Below, piece after piece: positions 22,430 to 34,461 of a stretch of DNA of 64,000 nucleotides; positions within the stretch are counted from its first letter, which is position 1, and every line of letters begins with the position of its first letter. The position numbers were made by a program, and so were the translations under genes. The stretch covers positions 168,108,996 through 168,172,995 of the forward strand of contig CM035413.1 in assembly GCA_020310875.1 (NCBI GenBank), in the 5' to 3' direction. The notes under the pieces are model-generated. The model saw only the letters and a program-made list of their open reading frames with translations. It made no database searches and had not been told where the DNA came from. This DNA comes from Ceratopteris richardii. Its lineage: Eukaryota; Streptophyta; Polypodiopsida; Polypodiales; Pteridaceae.

Positions 22430-25400
22430 TTAATCTTCAATCACATCCTGCAATCCAATCATGGATTTAAATCTGCATAACTTGTTTCCATCCAATGCCT
22501 TTGTGAGTAAATCTGCACATTGTATATTAGTAGACACATATGTCAATTGAATCTCTTTGCTAAGTAACTTCTCCCTCACATAGTGGTAATGAACCTCTAT
22601 GTGTTTGGTTCTGGCATGATAAATTGGATTAGCTACAAGGTGAAGAGAGCTAGTGTTATCTCCAAAGATGATTGGAGGTCTAGTGTATAGACCTAACTCT
22701 GTATATAGAAGCTTCAACCAGATAGCTTCTTGAGTGGCATTGGCAAGCCCTCTATACTCTGCTTCAGTGGATGACAATGCCACTGTAGGTTGCTTCTTAG
22801 CTGACCAAGAGATAGGCTTATCTCTTGCAAAACAAATGTAGCCTGAGGTGCTTCTCCTATCATCCTTGCATCCTGCCCAATCTGCATCTGAATAAACTTT
22901 AATGTCAATATCTGATGTATAAGGAAAGTACAAACCATGATTTTGAGTTCCCTTCAGATACTTCAGGATCTTCTTTGCTGCCTCTAGATGAGGTACCCTT
23001 GGTTTGTGCATGAATTGACTAAGCACACTAACTCCATATGCTATGTCAATTCTTGTCAAGGTAGCATAGTTCAAACTACCTACCATACTTTGGTATACTG
23101 TGATGTCTTTGACTTCTTCTCCTTCATGAGCACTTAGCTTTAGGTTGACCTCCATTGGAGTAGTAGATACTTTAGCATCCTGCAAGCCAAACTTCTTGAC
23201 CATATCCTGCACATACTTCTTTTGAGTGATATATATACCTGAGTTGGTGTAGACTAACTCAAGACCTAAGAAGTACTTCAATAATCCAAGATCACTAATC
23301 TTGAATTCTTTCATCATCTGTTCTTTGATGTGCCTAATTCCATTGACATCATTGCCTGTAATGATGATGTCATCAACATAAACACACAAGTAGATTACCT
23401 CTGTACTACTTCTCTTTATGAATAGAGAAGTGTCTGCTTTACTCATCACAAATCCTTGGTCTTGGAGGTAGGTTGTCAACCTATAATTCCATGCTCTAGG
23501 TGCCTGCTTTAACCCATACAGAGCCTTGTTCAATTTACAAAAATAATGTACCTTTTTTGGATCTTCATAGCCAGGTGGTTGTGACATGTAGACTTCTTCA
23601 GATATCCATCCATTCAAGAAAGCATTCTTGACATCTAATTGGTACATATTCCAATTCTTAGATGCAGCTACACTCACCAATATTCTGATAGTTGGCATCT
23701 TGGCCACAGGAGAAAATGTCTCCTCATAATCAATGCCTTGGGTTTGTGCAAAACCCTTGGCTACCAACCTAGCTTTGTACCTGTTTATTGTTCCATCTGA
23801 ATTCTTCTTTAGTTTGTAGATCCATCTGGATCCTATCACCTTCATAGATTCCTTCTTGGGTACCAAGTCCCAAGTATCACTTTCCTTGAGAGCTTCCATT
23901 TCTTCATCCATAGCTTCTTTCCATTCTGGTTTGGTAATTGCTTCTTCATAGGTACCTGGTTCTTCATTCAACAAGTCCTTTGCAAGATATACAGAGTGTT
24001 TAGTTACAAGTGATGTGTCATACCCAAATCTGATAGGCTTCTTCTTTTCTCTCTGAGATCTCCTCATTGCTTGAGTTGAGGATTCTGGTTTATCTTCTAG
24101 TTGCTTCATCTTCATCTTCCCTTTGGACTTCCAAGCCTTGAACTCTTCAAGGTTTATTGTATCATCATCATCTGAGCTTGAATCTTTGTGCTGAATTGGT
24201 TCCTCCTTGGTGAGCTTTGGGAAATCTTCTTCCAAATCATAGGGTAGACTCACTTTCCTGCATTCATTCTCATACCATGAGTCATTCTCATCAAAGATGA
24301 CATCTCTGCTTACCTTGAAGCCTTTGTTTGTTGGGTTGTAGAATCTGTATCCCTTTTGGTTCAAATCATAACCAATGAAGATGCATTTTTTAGCTTTAGG
24401 GTCTAGCTTTCCCCTTACCTGTGAGGGAATATGCACATATGCTACACAACCAAAGATTTTGCAATGATCCAGAGAAGGTCTCTTACCATGCCAAGCTTCA
24501 TATGGTGTCATGCCATCAAGTGATTTGGATGGCAACCTGTTTATGAGATAAGTGGCAGTGGATACACTCTCTGCCCAAAGATAATTTGGCAACTTCTTTT
24601 CATTAAGCATAGACCTAGCTGTTTCTACTATGAGTCTATTCCTTCTTTCAGCTACCCCATTTTGTTCAGGTGAGTACCTTGTAGTAATCTCCCTTTTGAT
24701 GCCTCTTTCCTGCAAGAAATCTTCAAACTCATTGGAGAAGTATTCTCCTCCACCATCTGACCTTAGCCTCTTCAAGCTTCTTCCTGTTTGATTTTCAACA
24801 AGTGCAAGATACCTCTTGAAACAATTAAACACTTCATCTTTATGCTTCATAAAGTATAAAATGGTCCATCTGCTATAGTCATCAATGAAGGACACATAAT
24901 ACCTTGAACCTGAAATGGAAGGGTCCTTGCTAGGTCCCCAAACATCTGTGTGTACCAAGTCTAGGTAGTCTTCATGCATGAAACCTTTCCTTGAATAGGG
25001 TAACCTGTGAGACTTACCAAATTGACATGATCCACATTTGTAAATCATGTGTTGCTTGGACACATTAGGTATCCCAAGCACACATTGATCCCTGCACATT
25101 TGCTTTAGGGTTCTTTCACCTATGTGCCCTAATCTCTTGTGCCATATTTCTAACTCTGAAAGTGTCTGATCCTTGTAATTATACAAAGCAATGTTCTTGG
25201 TGTCTTCTAGCTCAAAAGTAAACAATCTACCTGATTTCTCCCCTTTGGCTATCCTTCTGAATCCATGTCTTGGGTCCTCCACATATGCTCCATGTTGTGT
25301 GAATCTGACCTGCAAACCTTTCTCCACAATCTGACCAACACTCATTAAATTCTTGGTGATGGTTGGTACATAGAGTACCCTGCTTAATAGATTCTGGTTT

Positions 25401-26656
25401 CCATCACATGTCTTCACATTTCCAATTTTAACAACAGAATGTTTAGTGTCATCACCTGTTTGTACCTGATGTTTTCCCTTGGGTTCTTCCAAATCAGAAA
25501 GTAGTGCCACATTGCCAGCTACATGGTTAGAACATCCTGAATCAATATAAAATAAATGATCATCATTTGTACCTATCTTGGAGGTCATATTCATGATCAA
25601 TAGGGAGTCATCTTGCTCCTCTGTGTAATTGTTGTAGTCTCTTCTGTTTCTGAATCCACCTTGGTAATTTCCATTGTGGTTGTTGTTGTAATTGTTGTTG
25701 TATTGATTGTTGTATCCATTGTAGCTTTGATGTTGGTTGAATCTGCCTCTGCCTTGAGAGTATCCACCTCTTGAGTAGCCTCTTCCTCTCTGATTCTGGT
25801 AGTTCTTGTAGCATTCATCTGTGGTATGATTGGACAATCCACAAATGTTGCATGGTGATGAGTTGTAGGGTCTCCCCCTACCTGACTTACCTCCTCTGCC
25901 TCTTCCTCTAGATGATCTACCTCTCCCTGCATAGTTAGCTTGGGAGGTAGAGCCTTCTTCATCCTATTTCTTCCCTTTACCTTTATCCTTAACTTTCTTA
26001 TCAATATAGAGAGCAGAGGGGTTGTTACCTTTTGATTGATCTCCTGCTTTTGTAAACTTTGCTTCATGTGTAAAAAGTTGGCCCATAAGTGTTGTGAGAT
26101 CTGGGGTATGCATGTCCATATAGAGGTCCATTGCAGTGGTGAAACTTTCCCACTTATCATCTGCCTTGAGTCCATTTGTTACTTGCCTGACTATTTGCTC
26201 CTCTTCAATCTCCTCTCCAATGCTTGCTAGTTGGTCTGCCACATCTTTGATCTTTGTCACATACTCTGAGACTGGTTGCTTGGGCTTCTTCCTAAGAGTT
26301 GTAAACTCAATCCATAGTTGATTTTTTCTGGCCCTTGTGTTGGAAGAAAAGTAGTTTGACAAGGTTTCCCAAGTCTCTTGGGAAGTCTTACAGTTCCTTA
26401 CATGTGGTAAAAGAAAGTCAGATATAGAGCTTAAGAGATAAGACCTTGCCAAAGCATCTTTTGCACACCATTGGTTGAGCCTCTCATGTTCATCCTTTGT
26501 AGGTAGTCCTCTAGTCTTGAATGAGGGCAATTCCTCATCTCCTGATATGTATCCAAATAAACTTCTCCCTTGTAGATAGGTCTTCATTCTCAATGACCAA
26601 GCCTGATAATTGTTTCTGTCCAATTTGTCAATGAATGAAGGGAAACCATCACCCAT
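22430..26656 (-). pseudogene. gag-pol of copia C1 with a single in-frame UAG
   Basis: The likely start is the ATG at 26656 (MGDGFPSFIDKL); an in-frame ATG at 26707 lies inside the LTR. The frame runs 1,409 codons. Gag occupies about residues 1-230, then a UAG (25964-25966), then a Gly/Arg/Ser-rich stretch and the [14 protein letters not shown] knuckle (CX2CX4HX4C). Protease [10 protein letters not shown], integrase ([22 protein letters not shown]), RT with the catalytic YVDD in [12 protein letters not shown], and RNase H (SDADWAG, STEAEY) follow in order. Everything after the UAG is open for 1,178 codons in the same frame. Either this is one nonsense mutation (CAG or AAG to TAG) in an otherwise active element, or UAG readthrough is used. 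Confidence 0.9.
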
Positions 26657-26669
26657 GTTTACCTTCTTT

Positions 26670-26681
26670 GCTCTGATACCA
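26670..26681 (-). promoter_or_regulatory. Primer-binding site of C1
   Basis: TGGTATCAGAGC on the minus strand, one base inside the 5' LTR. This is the standard plant copia PBS complementary to initiator tRNA-Met. Confidence 0.95.
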
Positions 26682-26682
26682 C

Positions 26683-27766
26683 TGTTGGGAGTGATGGTTG
26701 GATGCACTCAAGAAATGAGTTGAAGCTGCTAGACCTGCTTTGCTTCAGTGCCCTTTAGCTTCAGATATGCTTAGTACACTTTCTTAGCTTCCAAATGACA
26801 CAAAGAAATCATATATGTACTTTGCAAATGATTTGTGAAGTGACCAAACCAAAACAGATAACTTGTTTTTTCAAAACACAAGAAAACTTTCTATTTCTGT
26901 AGTGACACCTACTCAGTCTTTCACTCAGTATGACCAGTACACTTACAATTGGTCGAATTCCTTCTGGACATATTCAATTAGCTTAACAAGCTTCCATTTG
27001 CAAGTGGAATGAAAGAAAATGATAAATCACACTCAGAGAAATCACTTTAGCAAAATAAGGTACACCCCCGACTTTTTAGGAGACTTACAGTCACAGACCA
27101 GTGAGCACCTCGACTAAGATTTCTCTGTAATGGTTGATCCAATGGCCTTGAAATTTTGTACGTGTATAGTAGACTTGGAGCTGAATCCAATGCACTTTGA
27201 ATCATCCAATTTGGTTCAGTAGATCTTGAGATATCCCTTGTTGAAGTTGACAGACTTGGAGATGATGACTCAGAGAAACCAGAGATAGTGAATGTATACT
27301 TCTATTGATTAATGTGTTTGTACAATCTCATTAGCTTGACAAGCATAGCTAAATGAGATATTGTGGTGTTGGCTATAAAGTAGCACTCACACACAATGAA
27401 TTACAATGATAAAATGCCTCGGGAGATGAGCTAGAATGAGTGACACACCCGCGACTTTTCTACTTCATCTTTTATAGGAGTTTTGTGTTCATTTGAATTT
27501 GAAATTCAAACTAAGGCTCCCTAGAATCTCTCCTCTAAAAGTAGGGAGATATTCTCTCCATTACAACATTCAAATTTCCACGACTTTCTCAAGTAGGTGT
27601 GATTACAAAATATTCCAAGTCACAATGACTTTTACACTAAGTAAAAAAGTGAGAACTCATAAGCATGAGTTTCTATGGCTCAATCTTCTAGAATTAATCC
27701 AAGCTTTATGTGATGTCTTCAAGGTACAAATCAAAGCCAAGTGTGAAGGCTTGATTTACACCAACA
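26683..27766 (-). mobile_element. 5' LTR of C1 (1,084 bp)
   Basis: It matches 21296-22379 base for base apart from about eight substitutions. The minus-strand TATA box CTATAAAAG lies near 27469-27477. Confidence 0.95.
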
Positions 27767-27771
27767 GTCAG
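27767..27771. repeat. Target-site duplication of copia C1, right copy
   Basis: GTCAG, identical to 21291-21295. ORF2 of B2 resumes immediately after it. Confidence 0.95.
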
Positions 27772-28863
27772 CAAACCTCAGAAGGAATGGACACCTTGGA
27801 AGTCAAAGTACTTGAATGGCTCCAGACACTAGAAAAAACAGCTACAACCCATGAAGATCGAGTGGCAATCCAAATCCAATCAATGGCCAAATTAGAAGAC
27901 ACCATCATAAAGTCAGAGTATTTCCGCAGTATGTCTCATCATAGATGGATCGGCACCAACGACGATCAGTATGTGCCATACTGTGTACTCCTGGCAGATT
28001 ACAACGTAGAGATCCAACGACGATGTGGCAAGGCTCCAACTTTCGCCACACAATTTGGGCCCTATGATATCCCAGAGAGTGCTAAAAAAGGATCCATTCA
28101 TCAACCCACTTGGAGGATCCGTCTTCTCGAGACCTACCCAGAGATGGTTTGTACTTGGACTAACATGCCACTCTTTATTAAATACAATCCCTGTTATGTT
28201 CCAGTCTTCCGTAGACGCACCTAGCCCGAGTTTACCATTGTTGTCAAGAACATCAAAGGCTGAGCAAAGTGGTTAAATTATGTTTATCTAGCACCTCCGC
28301 AAGGACCTCCCACTGTGAATTATATGATTTCTACCATCCGTCACTGGAGCATTCGACTACGGAATACCCCCGATGTGATGGCCCAAATGTGCATGAAAAT
28401 CTTTGAATTAATGCTGATCACATTCAGGACATTCAAGAACATTAAAGACCCCCACTTCTCAGGAGTTGGCTTCCTTACCGGCAACCAAGATTTGGTATAC
28501 GACATGAGCACCACCCCATCAATAGAGGTAATATATGCTTGGCACGCCAGAATCAAGTACCTCCCAGCTTGCTTTAAACAGACATTCGAGGAGATGTTCG
28601 TAACAGGATTCTAGGAATATCACTCAAAAATATTTGTACCCAGGCCCTCACATCTCCTCCACTTATTCGATGTGGAAAGAACCATCCATTCAGAACAATT
28701 GCGGGTGCCATATCCAGACGTCCCAGGACCAGTGAATTAGGATGCATTGCTAACAGACCTAGCACGGGGACTGCGACTAGAAGAACACCACCTCGCTTCC
28801 GATGTTGTTCAATATTATGTCCAACGCACAGCTAGAGAAGGGTCTGTCAGAGACGACAGGCAC

Positions 28864-28877
28864 GAGAGAGGGGGGGG
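28864..28877 (+). promoter_or_regulatory. Polypurine tract of B2
   Basis: GAGAGAGGGGGGGG followed by TGTTGG, at the same place relative to the VRDDR coding motif as in B1 and D. Confidence 0.85.
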
Positions 28878-29035
28878 TGTTGGCAGTAGTCAAGGAACTG
28901 AAGGATTCACAAGACAAGGAAGCCTACGAAGGGAGTCGGAGCGAAGAGAAAGCACAAGCAGACATAGTAGTCAAAGAAGATCTGGCAAGTAGGCCATTTA
29001 AATTTTCCAGGCATCAAAGAGTTGGGCACACAAGA
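28878..29035 (+). mobile_element. Truncated 3' LTR of B2
   Basis: It opens TGTTGGCAGTAGTC after the PPT. Only about 150 bp remain before the sequence becomes the minus-strand integrase region of element K. The exact junction lies between about 28990 and 29090 and cannot be fixed by eye. Confidence 0.6.
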
Positions 29036-30203
29036 AGAAGTTGAAGCACCTGCTTGACGGAGCGGAACTTCTTGGAGAGTCATGAAGCTTTCCCAGCAGT
29101 ATTCATCCAATGATTGGAGCGCATCCAACCGAAATGGAAGAGATTCTTCTGGCAGCAATTTGTGATATAAGGCAACACGCAGGCTCGGTACCACTACTTC
29201 CATTGGTGCAATAGCTTCCAATCCATAAGCAAGTTTAAACGGAGTTGTTTCGATTGCCACTTTGTACGTGGTCCGGTATGCCCACAATACAGCAGGTAAG
29301 AGTTGATCCCAATGTTTCGGACATTCCAAGATCAATTTGCGGAGCATATTCAACAGAGTCTTATTGGTACTTTCACCATTAGCACGTGGATAGTACGGGG
29401 AGCTGAATTTATGCATAATCTGAAAAGTTTGAGTCAGTACTTGCAGTAAGTTGTTTGTAAAATGTGTTCCTTGGTCTGTCACTATCTCCAGAGGTAGTCC
29501 ATATCGAGGGAAGACATCTTTCATCAAACAATTTGCCACCGAAACAGTTGTGGCAGAACGTAAAGCCCAAGCTTCCACCCACCTAGTGGTATAATCTATA
29601 CAAGTCAATATGTATCGATTGTTGGTGAGGGTCGTTGGTGGTGTTATGGGGCCAATAAAATCTAGACCCCACTTCTGAAAGGGTTCCAAAGGTAAGACAA
29701 GTTGAAGGGGAAAAAGTGTCACTGCAAGGGCTGCCCAGACCGTTGACAGACATCACACTGTTGCACAAATTGAACCACATCTCTGTACATTGTAGGCCAC
29801 CATAGAACACTTTGCAGAATTTTGCGGTGAGTCAGATCAGCTGTGAAGTGTCCTCCAGTGGGTAATGAGTGAGCCATAGCAATAACTGATTCCGCTTCAT
29901 GTGGAGGAATGCATCTAAGTAAAACACCAGTAGGATCTATGTAATACAATTGACCCACGATCAACCCGAATCGTCGACTGTAGACTACAATTTGTCGACG
30001 TAGAGTAACGGGAACATTAAGAGGGAGACAACCGTCAGTGAGAAAAGTCATTAACGTATCATAGTATGTAGGAGCCACAGGAAGTTCTGCAGATTCGTCA
30101 GGAGTTATCTCGGTGACATAAATCGCTGGCGTCGTATCATCCACACCTATCGGAGACTCACCGGAATCCAGTCGAGATAGAAAATCTGCCAAGACATGTG
30201 ATG
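29035..30203 (-). pseudogene. End of RNase H and integrase of element K
   Basis: The frame from 30203 to 29719 has the end of RNase H (TSHVLADFLSRLDSG) and a normal single integrase zinc domain (HSLPTGGHFT to CDVCQR). The frame from 29722 continues the integrase core: GLDFIGP, TDQGTHF, and a catalytic-Glu region reading ANGESTNK, with the usual GQAE shortened by two residues. A frameshift near 29720 separates the two. Downstream of AYGLEAIAPMEVV the sequence degenerates and runs into B2. The single zinc domain here is a useful contrast to the duplicated one in family B. Confidence 0.82.
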
Positions 30204-30208
30204 TGTCG
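30204..30208. repeat. Target-site duplication of element D, left copy
   Basis: TGTCG, repeated at 34911-34915. Taking D and one copy out rejoins the RNase H frame of K exactly, which confirms the boundaries. Confidence 0.93.
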
Positions 30209-30819
30209 TGGTGTAGCTCAAGCGTAAGCACCACCTCCTTTACTTGTCAATCCGCGGAGACGTGAGGACTGGTATGAAGACCACAAGCAAGTGAAGGCAC
30301 AAGTGCGTGAGTGAAAGCACACAAACATGCACACACATACACACACACGCGCACAAGGTAAGATCAAAGACAGGAACAATGGAAGGACTTTGATTACAAA
30401 AGAAATCTATTACAAAACTGAAATCTACAAGAAGTTCACCTGAAAAATGAGCTCTCTAGCTCTTTTTATAGGTTTTTGACTAGGTTTGGTCCTCTCCAGA
30501 CCTAGTGTCCGGCCTAGTTAAAAATTAGGTTCCAGGGCTTATTTGAGGGCTCAAACGAAGTCTAAAAATTATGAAAATTGGTACGATGGTACTTCTAATG
30601 CTCCTCAAGCTCAAGGACTCCTAGGCTTGCACAAAATGGAGCTACAAAAATAGAAAATGGTATTTACAATGGTTTTAGTGATGGAAATCACTATTTTTGT
30701 AGGGGATTCTTCTGAAAAGTTGACATGTACTTCTTGGAGCTCCCTACTTGCTCCTTCTTCTTGTGTGTCCACCTCTTAGATGTGCTCCTATGCTTTGTCC
30801 TTGACCTTCAGCTTCAACA
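30209..30819 (-). mobile_element. 3' LTR of element D (611 bp)
   Basis: On the minus strand it starts TGTTGAAGC at 30819 and ends TACACCA at 30209. The TATA box CCTATAAAAA lies at 30463-30472. It is homologous to the B1 LTR, with about 12 mismatches against 34462-34910 over the shared 449 bp (by eye, about 2.5%). Confidence 0.92.
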
Positions 30820-30837
30820 CTCCCTCCCCCTCTCGAG
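30820..30837 (-). promoter_or_regulatory. Polypurine tract of element D
   Basis: CTCGAGAGGGGGAGGGAG on the minus strand, abutting TGTTGAAGC. Just upstream the sequence could encode YVRDNRLER, matching the VRDDR..ER motif of ORF2 in B1 and B2. Confidence 0.88.
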
Positions 30838-32279
30838 TCTGTTGTCCCTGACATACCCTTGTTGTAATGGTTGTTCCATGTAGTGCTTTGAGAGGTAGTG
30901 TCCATCCTAAGAGCCATCTATCTTGCAGCTGTAGCAGGTTTTGTTGTCTAGTTCCTCATTTGTCACTGCGAGCCTTTGCAAGTTGTAGTCCCTTGGTAGG
31001 TGCTTTTTCCTTGGATTCCAGCCTGACTGTGTCGTTGTGAGTCTCCATTGATGACCTCAGATCGTCCAAAGAGGATGTTCATAATAGTCATGCCAAGTGC
31101 TCATAACCCATAATAGATGATGGGTAAGTGTGTTTGTGCATGGGTTGAGGAAAATATGTGCCTTGTGTATGGCCTTTTAATGTAGCCCTATGCATGCTTA
31201 CTTGGAAAATGTATCAGAAGAAGTATGGTGCAAAAATTGGGGGTCTTGAGCTAAGTGCTCAAGGGTATGCTGACGAAGAGGTTTCCTAAGCTATCATGGT
31301 TATGATGTTTCCAAAGTAAAGATACTTACCATGGAGAAGGTTGATCGATGTTCATCTCCTCGTGTTGTACACTCGGCCTTTGGGATGGAACATTGTTGAT
31401 GAATGCCCATGTTGATGGTCCACTGATGAGATCTTTTGAGTGGCAGATCCTGTCTCCTCTTTTCAAAGCATCATTTGCCAGATACTAAGAATTGAATTTC
31501 TTTATATTTCAGTATACATACAAAGATTTGGAGGGTACCAGAACTACCCCAATTAAATATCTCCCTGGATGCTCTCATACATGCAGTAGTTAAGCATCAC
31601 TCAAGTTGTGGACCTTCAAGCTCTTCACTCCTACCATGGTAAGAGGAAACCATAGTTGTGGATGCCATGTTCATGCAAGTTCTTGACATCTACCAGATAA
31701 GGCAGCAATTACATCATCTGCTAGCCGAAACACACTTCTATCCAAACTGATAAGTGCCCAGTAATCAACAATTCCACCTTCAACTAAGCATGACACATTC
31801 ATGTTCCATGAGTCAAATTGGGAACAAGCTCTTTCTCTCTCTCTCTCTCTTTTTCTTTTTTATAACCATGTCACAAGCAAGAAGGCAGATGTTAGTATCA
31901 GAAAACATAATGTGCTCTTGTGCATGGGACTCTCAAATGTGTCTATGCACGGCCATGTAATGTGGCCCTATAATAATACGTACTTTGGAAATGCATGACC
32001 TGAATGGTGCATAAGACAGGGTTGTGCAAGGAGCACATGGTTGTCGCTCGTCGAGGCTTTCGATGTTATTTGCAGATGCTATGGCAGCCTTTGTTAGAAG
32101 TATCCATTGGATCCCCGAATGACAATTGGTACTTCCTCCTTATAGGGATCCATCTAAGATTGGTCTTTGCTTGTTTAGTGATCTCCTTTGGCGGCTCCAT
32201 GTTTGGATGCTTTCTTGAGGCTTTGATCCTGCGTGGTTGCGCACTGTAGTTCTGTGTGGCCTACCAATGCTTTTGGTTT
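30838..32279 (-). other. Non-coding interior of element D
   Basis: About 1.4 kb without a frame I can connect to any family-B protein. A CT-rich simple repeat lies near 31833-31855. The position corresponds to ORF2 in B1 and B2, so this may be a decayed or replaced ORF2. Only the last codons before the PPT still resemble it. Confidence 0.45.
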
Positions 32280-33715
32280 TCATACCCATATCCTTGTAGA
32301 AGAGGTTCTTTGATCTTTTTTGGAGCTCTGTGCTTGATTTAGTCCCTTACCTCGCCTTGGTTTCTTTGTTGTGCAAGTTGTTGCCTTGAAGTCCCCCCCT
32401 GGATTCTTTCTGAGTTTTGGCTTGATTGCTTTGTGTCCTTCGATTGGAAGTGGTCTTTCTTGAAGATAAGTCATGGTAGGCTTAGACCATAGATTTTGAA
32501 GTCTAGTGTGAGGGGGCTGATTTTGTACGAGGGCTTTCTTTGGTACCCATATCATAGTGCGATTTGGTTGGGCTCTAAGTAATTTCTTGGCCACCCAAAT
32601 ACATTACCAAGAAATTGTGATTTTTGTTTCTTGATGTAAGGGTCTTTGGGGCCTTCTATGTGAATTTTTTGAGAAAACTCATCTTTACATGGGGAATGCA
32701 ACAAAGGTTGTTCTTCTATACATTCATCAGGCTTATGCAAGGGATCAATGGGTTGTGTGGTTTGAGATGGATCTAGAGATTCGTCAACACCTTTATCCGT
32801 ATTACACATTGAATCTCTAGATGTACAAATGGGGGATGCATTGTCATGATTGACCATCGATTTGACATTATTCTCCACATCAATGATACCTAGTATTTCT
32901 TGATCATCTCCTTCTTGATCATATGAGTGTAGATCATCCCTGCTTATGGTTTCATGAGGGGAATCCAAATTTACAGGAAGAAAGGGTCCTTCCACATTCC
33001 CCAAACACTTTGAGTCCTCCATTTCTCCATTCTCCAAGGTTTCTTGTGATTTACTCAAGGAAGGATTAGATTCAAAAACATGAGTAGAAAGAAAAAATTT
33101 TTCATGAAAAGCACACTCTTTGAAAAGATGATTTTGCCCCCAATTATCATAAGGTGGATAGTCATTAGGATTTTCCATAGGCATATATGTAGAAGCACGG
33201 GTAATAGGTGGAGAAGAAACCTCAAATTCTTGATGATTTTGTGTAATGAACCTTTGGGTGCCAATGATCAAGTCTTCATCTATACAATCCATGACAAAGA
33301 ATGTTTCCAAAAATTGCATATCATCCACCATAACAGATAACACAACTTGACCCATGCAATCATAATGTTCACCATCCATGAGGATAGAAGAGTGAGTTGT
33401 TGGTTGAATGTTCTCTAAGATAATGACCACTAGGTCAATATGAATTAAATTCCACTCACAATTAGGATTGATATAAACACCCAACCTTCTATGGTCATAT
33501 CCTATTCTGATATCCACAAAAGTATTATCCTATTCTCTTGTTGCAAATAAGGATCCAAGCCCCTTAGACATTTCCCCCATTTCCTTGACTCCTTGCAATT
33601 TTTCTCTAGATGTTTCATCCTCATGTGAGATTATTTCATGCACTTCATGTTCATCTCCCTTGTCTTTTCCCATCTTAGCCCCCTTTCTTCTCTCTTTTGT
33701 TTTTTTCTTTCCCAT
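32280..33715 (-). pseudogene. Degenerate protease-like protein with IWVPK tail (element D)
   Basis: The frame starts at ATG 33715 with a very basic N-terminus (MGKKKTKERRKGAK). It has one TAG (33530-33532) and continues to 32552. The region around 33480-33240 has the shape of a retropepsin: a loop reading INPNCEWNLI where DTG/DSG is expected, then VMDCIDEDLIIGTQRF in place of the ILG-DWL segment. The catalytic Asp-Ser/Thr-Gly is gone, so it cannot be an active protease. A long acidic linker follows. After a frame change near 32600 come IWVAKK, IWVPKK and RIWV, as in family-B pol tails. The persistence of a roughly 390-codon frame in a non-autonomous element is notable. Confidence 0.65.
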
Positions 33716-33894
33716 GTTGCAATTTTTCTCCCTCTTGGTATTGCAAAAAATCCTTTGGAGCCCCCTTGATTTCCTGGTCCCACTTGAGGGTCAACTTCAA
33801 ATTATCCTACCTGAGCTTTCCAACGAGCTATAGAGCTCAAAAAATGGACTTTGGATGAAAAAGATATGTCAAATCAGGCTCCTGGGGGTCAGAA

Positions 33895-34461
33895 CAGGCA
33901 AACAGGACCTTTTGGAAAAAATCGCGATTTTGTGAAATCAAGAGAATCGCGATGCTGTAAATCTCCAGAGAATCGCAATTTTGTGAACTTCAAGAGAATC
34001 GCGATGCTATAAATCTCCAGAGAATCGCGATTTTGTGAACTTCAAGAGAATCGCGATGCTGTAAATCTCCAAAGAATCGCGATGCTATGAAATCAGAGAA
34101 TTGCGATCCTGTGAAACCAAGAGAATCGCGATTGTGTGAAATTAGAGAATCGCGATTGTGTGAAATCAGAGAATCGCGATTGTGTACCTTGAGAATTGTG
34201 TTTTTGAGAATCGCCATTTTGAGCAGAGAATCATGTTTTCACACAATCGTGGTTCACATAATCGTGGTTCACAGAATCATGTTTTCAAAAAATCATGTTT
34301 TCATAAAATCGTGTTTTCGGCTGAAAATCGTGATTTTTGAGAATCGTGATTTTGAGCAGAGAATCCTGTTTTTGAGAATCGTGATTTTGAGCACAAGCAC
34401 AGAATCATTATTTCACAGAATCGTGTGTAAGAGAATCGTGTTCTAGAGAATCGTGTAAAGA
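33895..34461. repeat. GAATCGCGATT-type tandem array in element D
   Basis: About twenty units of 20-30 bp, each carrying GAGAATCGCGAT followed by variable tails (TTTGTGAACTTCAA, GCTGTAAATCTCC, TGTGTGAAATCA). Early units pair into a dimer of about 50 bp. Towards 34461 they drift to GAATCGTGATTTTGAGCA, which is the unit found in the leader of element F (60870-61591). The array replaces the last part of the 5' LTR and the PBS of D. Confidence 0.88.

Larger units (their letters stand above)
21296..27766 (-). mobile_element. Copia element C1, complete with two LTRs, PBS, PPT and gag-pol
   Basis: A 6,471-bp Ty1/copia element on the minus strand inside ORF2 of B2. The LTRs are both 1,084 bp and differ by only about eight bases by eye. 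All parts needed for transposition are visible in order: 5' LTR, PBS, gag with zinc knuckle, protease, integrase, RT, RNase H, PPT and 3' LTR. The only clear lesion is one in-frame UAG between gag and the zinc knuckle. It is the youngest element in the window. Confidence 0.95.
18444..28992 (+). pseudogene. ORF2 of B2, interrupted by copia C1
   Basis: The likely start is the ATG at 18444 (MAEVGGTSSQ), which aligns with the N-terminus of B1 ORF2. An upstream ATG at 18402 is in frame. The N-terminal domain repeats FPAQERFTMP and HGCCALTRIIY (about 19270-19310). Then come an acidic segment with a conserved helical block (about 19720-20040), Pro-rich sequence with a 42-bp duplication that shifts frame, coiled coil (20560-21230) and, after C1, the C-terminal domain (27772-28740). 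There YNPCYVPVFRRRT matches YNPCWGLVPRRRS of B1. Stops: TAG 19662, 20663, 20897, 28222, 28612, 28738 and TGA 28261. The frame then reads GSVRDDRHER across the PPT and about 115 bp into the LTR. Function unknown. Without C1 it is about 1,360 codons. Confidence 0.75.
13815..29035 (+). mobile_element. Element B2: second family-B copy, split by copia C1, both ends truncated
   Basis: It holds RT/RNase H, duplicated integrase zinc domains, integrase, the protease-like domain, ORF2, the PPT and about 158 bp of 3' LTR. It is colinear with B1 from about 15435 on. The left side is cut off by the LTR of B1 and the right side by element K at roughly 28990-29090. Removing C1 (21296-27766) and one GTCAG copy brings the ORF2 frame back into phase, so ORF2 was still a continuous frame there when C1 inserted. 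Confidence 0.85.

Noticed and set aside
31754-32249. Plus-strand frames of 65-81 codons in element D
   Set aside because: Partly CT microsatellite, opposite to the element's strand, no conserved sequence.
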